From Chloroflexota bacterium (GTDB taxonomy: Bacteria; Chloroflexota; Dehalococcoidia; SM23-28-2; RBG-16-64-32), in assembly GCA_005880055.1 (NCBI GenBank), contig VBJS01000080.1, forward strand, positions 1 to 10,249: a stretch of DNA of 10,249 nt. Reading direction: 5' to 3'. Within the stretch, counting starts at the first letter, position 1, and each line of letters opens with the position of its first letter. This document shows, piece after piece, positions 5,926 through 10,249 of the stretch. The notes under the pieces were generated by a model. That model had not been told where the DNA came from. It did not search any database and saw only the letters and a program-made list of their open reading frames with translations. A program made the translations under genes and the position numbers.

Positions 5926-6624
5926 ATGGGACTCATCTGGGACGGCGTCACTGAGGCGATCAGGCTCATCGTCACGGGCGATGGCTATGTTTATCAGATC
6001 ACGTTCTTGTCGCTGCTCGTTTCGGGGGCGGCCACGCTTATCGCGCTCATCATCGGTCTGAGCATCGCCTCGTTTCTGGCGTTCGGGGCGCCACCCGGCC
6101 GCACGCTGGCCCTGAGCGCCTTCAACGCCGGCATGGCGCTGCCGCCGGTGGCGGTCGGTCTGCTGGTGGCGATCATGCTCTGGCGGACCGGGCCGCTGGG
6201 GCAGTTGCACCTGCTCTATACGCCGGGCGCCATTATCATCGCGCAGGCCGTGATCGCCACGCCGGTTGTGACCGCGCTCAGCACGGCGGGCCTACAGGCA
6301 CTGCACCCGCGGCTGCGGCTCCAGGTGCTGGCGCTGGGGGCGTCGCGCTGGCAGGCGGCGCTCCTGTTGTTTCGGGAGGCGCGGCTGGCGCTGCTTGCGG
6401 CGTTAATCGCCGGATTCGGGGCGGCGATTTCGGAGGTGGGCGCGACGATCATGGTGGGCGGCAACATCAAGGGGTCGACGCGCACGCTCACCTCGGCGAT
6501 CGTGCTGGAAGTGCAGAAGGGGAATTTCCAGACGGCGACCGCGCTTTCGTTCATCCTGCTTACGGTGGTTTTCGGCGTTATCCTGGCGTTCACAGCGATC
6601 CAGCAGCGCCGCCCGCGTTCATGA
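5926..6624 (+). CDS. tupB: Tungstate-type ABC transporter permease (TupB)
   Basis: This 232-residue membrane permease would form the homodimeric channel of a tungstate (or molybdate) importer. Hydrophobic segments lie at about 27-54, 66-87, 100-118, 153-172 and 205-226. The cytoplasmic coupling loop that contacts the ATPase is at about 136-152 (ALGASRWQAALLLFREA). ISEVGATIMVGGNIKG (about 168-183) followed by TLTSAIVLEVQKGNF is the stretch that separates TupB-type permeases from ModB. The stop overlaps the ATPase start as ATGA. The ribosome binding site is weak (GGCGG at 5917-5921). No tupA binding-protein gene adjoins it, so the periplasmic or lipoprotein partner must be elsewhere or lost. 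Confidence 0.85.
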   Translation: MGLIWDGVTEAIRLIVTGDGYVYQITFLSLLVSGAATLIALIIGLSIASFLAFGAPPGRTLALSAFNAGMALPPVAVGLLVAIMLWRTGPLGQLHLLYTPGAIIIAQAVIATPVVTALSTAGLQALHPRLRLQVLALGASRWQAALLLFREARLALLAALIAGFGAAISEVGATIMVGGNIKGSTRTLTSAIVLEVQKGNFQTATALSFILLTVVFGVILAFTAIQQRRPRS

Positions 6625-7328
6625 TTTCGGCACGGCTCGCGCTTCGCGACGTCGCCGTCGAGCGGGGCCGCCGGCCCATCCTGGACGTCCCGGAGCTTGA
6701 CGTGTTGGAGTCAGAGGTGCTGGCCGTCGTGGGGCCGAACGGCGCCGGCAAGAGCACGCTGATCCAGGTGATGGGGTTGCTCGACCGGCCCTCACGCGGA
6801 GAAGTGCTGTTCGATGGGGAGCCGGCCTCGCCGCGGAGCCTCGCTCAACGCCGGCGGATGGCCGTTGTCTTCCAGGAACCGCTGCTGCTCGACACAACGG
6901 TGGAGGGAAACGTGCGCTCGGGTATGGCGCTGCGAGGCGTGTCGGGAGGTGAGCAGCGGCAGCGGGCGACGGAGTGGATGGAGCGCTTCGGCATCGCGGG
7001 CCTGGCCGGGCGGTCGGTCCGGCACCTGTCCGGGGGCGAAGCGCAGCGGACCAGCCTGGCGCGGGCGTTTGTGCTGGAGCCGGAGCTGCTGCTGCTCGAC
7101 GAGCCGTTTGCGGCCCTCGACGCGCCCACTCGGCAGGCGCTAATCGACGATCTCGACGCGGTCCTTAGCGGGCGCCGCATGAGCACGGTGCTCGTCACGC
7201 ACGACCGCGCGGAGGCGGTGCGCCTGGGCGACCGCGTGGCGGTGCTGATCGGCGGGCGGATACGGCAGATCGGCCGGCCGTCGGAGGTGTTCGGCGCCCC
7301 GGCCGACGAGGAAGCGACGGGCTCGTGA
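6621..7328 (+). CDS. tupC: ABC transporter ATP-binding protein (TupC core domain)
   Basis: This 235-residue nucleotide-binding protein would power the TupB permease from the cytoplasm. All catalytic motifs are intact: Walker A GPNGAGKST at 38-46, Q-loop VVFQE with Gln85, signature LSGGE at 136-140, Walker B LLLLDEP at 156-162 and the switch histidine in VTHD at 192-195. The region after the H-loop runs DRVAVLIGGRIRQIG, SEVFGAPADEE, then stops after ATGS. Relatives continue into a C-terminal TOBE-type oxyanion-sensing domain; here that domain is in the next ORF in another frame. The start overlaps the tupB stop by four bases. The ATPase itself looks functional, but regulation by the bound anion may be altered. 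Confidence 0.88.
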   Translation: MISARLALRDVAVERGRRPILDVPELDVLESEVLAVVGPNGAGKSTLIQVMGLLDRPSRGEVLFDGEPASPRSLAQRRRMAVVFQEPLLLDTTVEGNVRSGMALRGVSGGEQRQRATEWMERFGIAGLAGRSVRHLSGGEAQRTSLARAFVLEPELLLLDEPFAALDAPTRQALIDDLDAVLSGRRMSTVLVTHDRAEAVRLGDRVAVLIGGRIRQIGRPSEVFGAPADEEATGS

Positions 7329-7654
7329 CCGTAATCGCCGCCGGGCGGGCGATCGAGGCGACGGGAACCGCCGAGCCGGGCGCGGAGGTGCTGGTCTGCC
7401 TGCGGCCGGAGGACATCGTGCTGGCGCCTGCCTCAACCGGCGAGTCGCCGACGAGTGCCCGCAACCGGCTGCCTGCCGTCGTGCGGCGGGTGTTGCCGGC
7501 GGGGCCGAACCTGCGCGTGGAGCTGGACGCAGGCTTCCCGCTGGTGGCGCTGATCACGAAGCAGTCAGGCGAGGACCTGGCGCTGGAGCCGGGCGCCCGC
7601 GTTGTCGCTCAGTTCAAGGCCACAGCGGTGCACCTTATACCTCACAGGCGGTAA
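7325..7654 (+). CDS. Detached TOBE-like C-terminal domain of the tungstate ABC ATPase
   Basis: The 109-residue product starts VTVIAAGRAIEATG and contains VLVCLRPEDIVLAP, SARNRLPAVVRRVLP, FPLVALITKQSGEDLALEPG and FKATAVHLIP. These are the hallmarks of the C-terminal TOBE-type domain of Mod/Tup/Pot ATPases, which binds the anion or regulates transport. It has no ATPase motifs. Its GTG overlaps the ATPase TGA by four bases (GTGA), so it could be made by translational coupling. The ORF is also open upstream through DGLVTV, a phrase expected inside an intact TupC about 20 residues after PADEE. This supports a frame-changing deletion of an ancestral fusion rather than a separate gene from the outset. 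It may act as a free regulatory subunit or be a remnant. Confidence 0.7.
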   Translation: MTVIAAGRAIEATGTAEPGAEVLVCLRPEDIVLAPASTGESPTSARNRLPAVVRRVLPAGPNLRVELDAGFPLVALITKQSGEDLALEPGARVVAQFKATAVHLIPHRR

Positions 7655-7698
7655 CCGTAACTAACGCCGGTCCAGAGTGATCAGATAGGCCGCGCAAC

Positions 7699-8889
7699 TT
7701 ACGATGTTGCCAGCGCAGTCCAGGTTTGACCGCCGTCCGATGTCGCAAATACCCGCCCTGTTGACGAGCAGTTCTCCTTAAAGGCCGCACAGACGGACGT
7801 TATTACTAGAGCCCAACCGTCTTGTTTGGTGCTAAAGGCGACGTCAACCACACCGCCCGGCAGACCCTTGGTCGCAAGGCTCTCCCAATTCGCACCGCCA
7901 TCGACCGTCGAGTGGATACTGCTGCCATCAGTGGCGACAGCGAACAACGTATCCGCATCTACTGCATCGGGTACCAACGAGAGAGCAGAATCGACAGAGG
8001 CCGATGTTGCAGTCGTAGGCGCCAGTGCCCAGGACGCACCCGCGTCTTCGGTCGAGTAGAAGCCCACGGTCGCTCTGTCGTCGGCAAAAACAGCGGGTAG
8101 CATGCCCCTGTTGTCTTTAAAGAAGCTAGGAGTGTAGTACCGGACTTGCGCCGAGGAGACATCGTCCGGGATGGCTATCGCTAGCTTACTCCAGCTTGCA
8201 CCTCCGTCATGGGTGACCCAGGCGACGTTTCCTACGGGACCGCCCACCACGGCTCCGTCCTTCTCGTTCGCGAAGGAAACCGGCTCGCCGAGTGGAATTG
8301 ACTGCTTGTTCCACGTAGCGCCGCCATCCGCTGTCCGGTATAAATCACCATTACTGAACTGTGAGCTAGATACGGTCTTGACGACGACCCATCCGTGCAT
8401 TAGGTCAACGAAGTACGGATATGCGGACCCGTGCAGCGCCAGGGTGTAATCAATGCTCGGGTCCCCAATCGGGAACTCCTCCCATGTTTTACCGGCATCG
8501 TGAGTCCGCCAACTAACAACCGGCGTAAGGCCGGTGGCGTTTGTAGGACCATTTGCTATGATCCAGCCGTTATCTGCGTCGAGGAAATAAGTTCCCTTGA
8601 CCGCACCCGCCTCTACGGCAGGTGGCATTATGTTGGCCCATGATCCGCCATCGTCTTGGGTTAATAGCAACGTATCCGTCGTCTGAACCCAACCTGCCCG
8701 TTCGGGGTTCATGTGCATCGACACGGCCGTCGCCGGTGAGGCATTGGTGCTCGGAGGTTCGTTGCCTGTCCCTCGGACGGCGAACAGAATGAGGCCGATA
8801 GCCAGTGGAGGCAAGGCAACGAGTGCGAGTGCCACTAGTCGATGGAAGCGTTTCCGGCGGATGTTATCGTCCGAGCGTCCTGTTGACAT
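7699..8889 (-). CDS. Membrane-anchored Asp-box (BNR / YCF48-like) beta-propeller protein
   Basis: The protein is about 396 residues. After a short basic N-terminus (NIRRKRFHR) it has one hydrophobic segment at about 18-39 with no lipobox, so it is an N-terminally anchored protein with the rest outside. Seven Asp-box motifs of the form Thr-x-Asp-x-Gly-x-x-Trp occur about every 40-57 residues: TQDDGGSW (77), THDAGKTW (129), TADGGATW (186), THDGGASW (226), TEDAGASW (280), TVDGGANW (328) and TSDGGQTW (383). This predicts a propeller of about seven blades. Asp boxes occur in sialidases, photosystem assembly factors and binding proteins. I see no sialidase FRIP motif or Arg triad, so binding rather than catalysis is more likely. 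The frame starts at a GTG (8892) directly before the ATG (8889), two bases after the DUF1906 stop, so the pair form an operon. Confidence 0.82.
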   Translation of the reverse strand: MSTGRSDDNIRRKRFHRLVALALVALPPLAIGLILFAVRGTGNEPPSTNASPATAVSMHMNPERAGWVQTTDTLLLTQDDGGSWANIMPPAVEAGAVKGTYFLDADNGWIIANGPTNATGLTPVVSWRTHDAGKTWEEFPIGDPSIDYTLALHGSAYPYFVDLMHGWVVVKTVSSSQFSNGDLYRTADGGATWNKQSIPLGEPVSFANEKDGAVVGGPVGNVAWVTHDGGASWSKLAIAIPDDVSSAQVRYYTPSFFKDNRGMLPAVFADDRATVGFYSTEDAGASWALAPTTATSASVDSALSLVPDAVDADTLFAVATDGSSIHSTVDGGANWESLATKGLPGGVVDVAFSTKQDGWALVITSVCAAFKENCSSTGRVFATSDGGQTWTALATS

Positions 8890-8894
8890 CACTG

Positions 8895-9765
8895 TTACTC
8901 AACGGTGCAAAGCGGGTTTTCCGAAGCATGTCCCGCCGGTGCCACTTCTCCGTCCGCGCAATCGAGGTCGATTCTCAACTGATATCCTCCCCACGTCTGG
9001 TCTAAATCGTGGTCCCATTGGTGAATTCTTTGGTTATACGCCCACAAGCCGTTCGGAAGACCGCAGGCTAGGCCCCAAACATCTGGATCATAGTTCCAAT
9101 CGGCAAGCCAAACGTAGTTGGGCACGTACACGATTGTCGTCCAATCGCCCGCGTTACATGGAGACCCGTAGACGCCTGACAAGATCCCGGACAGGGACAT
9201 CATGTAGTCCCATCCATTGAGAAAAGATTTGGCGGAATTCCGGCACGTTATGTTCGTGCTATAGCTTTCAAGGTCGTAGTAGATGACGGAATATCCTTGG
9301 AGGCCCAGAGTTGAGGCGGCCTGTTGGGCGTTCGCCGCCTCTCCCACGCCTTGCTGATACGCCGTGTTTAGGTCGCTGCTAATGTACGTCTTCGCGGATC
9401 CGGAGTTAATGCATTGAGATGCAGGTCCAGCCCACGTCAGATAGAAATCCCAGCCGTAAGTGTGTGATGTCTGAATCCAACTCGATGTCAAATTTGGCTG
9501 ATCGCAGCTTCGGTTCGACCCGCCAATATATATTCCCATATCGTAATAAGGAGAGCTGTTCCACCATGCGCTCATAACGGAAGTATTCGGCGCTGAGCAT
9601 GTGTCCAGCCCTCTTAGCTTCGAAACGCCGTGGCAGAGAGTGTGATAGTTGGCATGTGGCGGCGTGCACCACCGGCGGGTGATCGTTCGACGCAAGGAAG
9701 AGGAGGAGTGCCACCACCGCCGGGAAGACAAATGACTGACAAGCCTTGAGTAAGGAGCTTTTCAC
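8895..9765 (-). CDS. Exported DUF1906 (Rv2525c-like glycoside hydrolase-like) protein, reading frame interrupted
   Basis: Two frames together encode one protein. The first, from the GTG at 9765, gives a clear signal peptide: KSSLLKAC, a hydrophobic core around FPAVVALLLFLA, and a VHA cleavage site at about 33-35. It has AAGGAA eight bases upstream. The second frame carries the DUF1906 domain: GLDTCSAP, GIYIGGSNRSCDQPNLTSSW, VIYYDLESYS, LSGVYGS, VWLADWN and NQRIHQWDHD, ending at the TAA at 8895. DUF1906 proteins have a TIM-barrel glycoside-hydrolase-like fold with acidic residues at strand ends; here these would be the Asp of GLDTC and the Asp and Glu of YYDLES. Their substrates are mostly unknown, though cell-wall glycans are suspected. 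The frames must join between 9661 and 9611. One added CT at 9635-9640 yields a continuous 290-residue protein. Without it, only a product lacking a signal peptide (nominal start 9731) is readable. Confidence 0.8.
9635..9640. repeat. Short CT/GA dinucleotide tract at the DUF1906 frame break
   Basis: On the coding (minus) strand the tract reads CTCTCT within CACACTCTCTGCC. Gain of one CT unit changes the reading to a continuous HSLCHGVSKLRGLDTC junction from signal peptide to domain. It could be the site of a slippage mutation, a sequencing or assembly error, or a very short phase-variable tract. Confidence 0.55.
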
Positions 9766-9793
9766 GAATGACGTTCCTTGTCGTTGCCCCGTT

Positions 9794-9833
9794 GGCCGCT
9801 TCCCACATGCGACCACCCCCGAATAAAGCGGCC
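9794..9833 (-). promoter_or_regulatory. Inverted repeat in the presumed DUF1906 leader
   Basis: GGCCGCTT (9794-9801) and AAGCGGCC (9826-9833) are perfect 8-bp inverted arms with a 24-base loop. They lie 29 to 68 bases upstream of the GTG at 9765. If transcription starts farther upstream this would be a leader hairpin; otherwise it could be a two-part operator. No clear -10/-35 pair for this operon was found. Confidence 0.35.
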
Positions 9834-9925
9834 GATCGTCACTGTTCTTCAGTAGCATCGCCTCGCTCGATCCGCGTGTCCATCATCCGTTTGCATGATT
9901 TTGCGCGGGGATTTTTTATAACGGC

Positions 9926-9953
9926 TTGACAACTTCCGGGTTTCTACTAGAAT
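9926..9953 (+). promoter_or_regulatory. Near-consensus sigma70 promoter of the LuxR-type gene
   Basis: TTGACA (9926-9931), a 16-base spacer and TAGAAT (9948-9953) form the best promoter in the window, 21 bases before the ATG at 9975. An 11-bp palindrome TTCTA-C-TAGAA (9942-9952) overlaps the -10 element and could be an operator for autoregulation. Confidence 0.75.
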
Positions 9954-9974
9954 CGGAATCCGGAGGGCCAACCA

Positions 9975-10235
9975 ATGACCCGCGACCGGGCGCCCTTGAG
10001 CGCGCGGGAGAGGCAAATCGCCTATCTCGCCGCGGACGGCCTTACCTGCCAGGAAATTGCAGATCGCCTCTCCGTCAGCGTCACAACTGTGCGGACACAC
10101 TTGGCGCACATCTACGAGAAGCTGGGTGCGCGGAACCGGCTGGAGATGGAGCACAAGCTGCCCCCCCCCGCACTAGCGATCCTTACTAGAGCGCTGCCTC
10201 TGGTCGGCCCCGGACACGGGGAGCGACGCCAGTAG
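9975..10235 (+). CDS. Stand-alone LuxR/GerE-type helix-turn-helix regulator
   Basis: The 86-residue protein is almost only a GerE-type DNA-binding domain. LSARERQIAYLAADGL (about 8-23) is followed by the scaffold and recognition helices EIADRLSVSVTTVRTHLAHIYEKLGARNRLE (about 27-57). LuxR and NarL proteins normally carry a sensor or receiver domain in front of this; none is present, so it would bind DNA constitutively or through a partner. The ATG has GGAGG (9962-9966) eight bases upstream and a strong promoter. A run of nine C (10161-10169) at codons 63-65 precedes a proline/leucine-rich tail of about 20 residues unlike the family end, so the tail may be a frame artefact. It is divergent from the DUF1906/Asp-box pair and may regulate it. 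Confidence 0.85.
   Translation: MTRDRAPLSARERQIAYLAADGLTCQEIADRLSVSVTTVRTHLAHIYEKLGARNRLEMEHKLPPPALAILTRALPLVGPGHGERRQ
10161..10169. repeat. Nine-C homopolymer near the end of the LuxR-type ORF
   Basis: The run follows the end of the conserved helix-turn-helix domain. Slippage by one base would replace only the short tail, so the domain would survive; a frame one base off ends at 10189. Confidence 0.9.
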
Positions 10236-10249
10236 CGTCAGGTCATCGC

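Noticed and set aside
5362..6210. Leftward 282-codon frame spanning the exporter end, the gap and tupB
   Set aside because: It is antisense to two well-supported membrane-protein genes and its product is charged low-complexity sequence.
7655..7698. Bidirectional terminator between the TOBE ORF and the convergent Asp-box gene
   Set aside because: No stable stem followed by T or preceded by A tracts could be found in the 44-base gap.
9406..9858. Leftward 150-codon frame as a separate gene
   Set aside because: Only its middle part (signal peptide from 9765 to about 9661) makes sense; downstream of that it is out of frame with the DUF1906 domain, so it was merged into that gene.
1..10249. CRISPR arrays, tRNA or rRNA genes, insertion sequences
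   Set aside because: No regularly spaced repeats, no tRNA-like or rRNA-like stretch and no transposase motif were seen on either strand.

Overview
This is a GC-rich bacterial chromosomal segment (one sampled 60-base line, 6361-6420, is 67% GC). It is densely packed, with short operons whose genes overlap by a few bases. The mix (molybdenum hydroxylase FAD subunit, TupB-type permease, MidA-like methyltransferase, DUF1906 and Asp-box proteins) suggests an environmental Chloroflexota-like or actinobacterial organism. That placement is an inference from gene style; there is no rRNA or tRNA in the window.

Left part (1-3340). The 5' part of a CoxM-like molybdenum hydroxylase FAD subunit runs leftward off the window. 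It is divergent from a small muconolactone-isomerase-like protein, and the 240-base gap between them holds promoter-like elements for both and a perfect 16-bp palindrome. Next comes a leftward cluster. In transcription order it is a MidA/NDUFAF7-like methyltransferase, a peroxiredoxin with a single cysteine (8-bp overlap), a ribbon-helix-helix antitoxin and a RelE/ParE-like toxin. The toxin follows the antitoxin in the same frame, separated only by its TGA.

Middle (3340-7654). A MarR regulator and a 14-TM DHA2 multidrug exporter form a rightward two-gene operon. The gap shared with the methyltransferase holds an inverted repeat between the MarR promoter region and start, and a 15-bp tandem duplication carrying two GTG codons. 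Further on is a tungstate (possibly molybdate) ABC importer without its binding protein: tupB permease, ATPase, and a separate overlapping ORF carrying only the TOBE-like C-terminal part. The ATPase and TOBE pieces look like one ancestral tupC split by a small frame-changing deletion.

Right part (7699-10249). GC drops to about 47-50% in sampled lines. A leftward pair encodes an exported DUF1906 glycoside-hydrolase-like protein and a membrane-anchored seven-Asp-box beta-propeller. The DUF1906 signal peptide and domain are in different frames; one extra CT unit at a short CT tract would join them into a continuous 290-residue protein. A stand-alone LuxR/GerE helix-turn-helix protein faces away from this pair, behind a near-consensus promoter.

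The best leads are the CT-tract frame break in the DUF1906 gene, the split tupC, the same-frame toxin-antitoxin junction and the compositional island at the right end. I saw no CRISPR array, insertion sequence, tRNA or rRNA.
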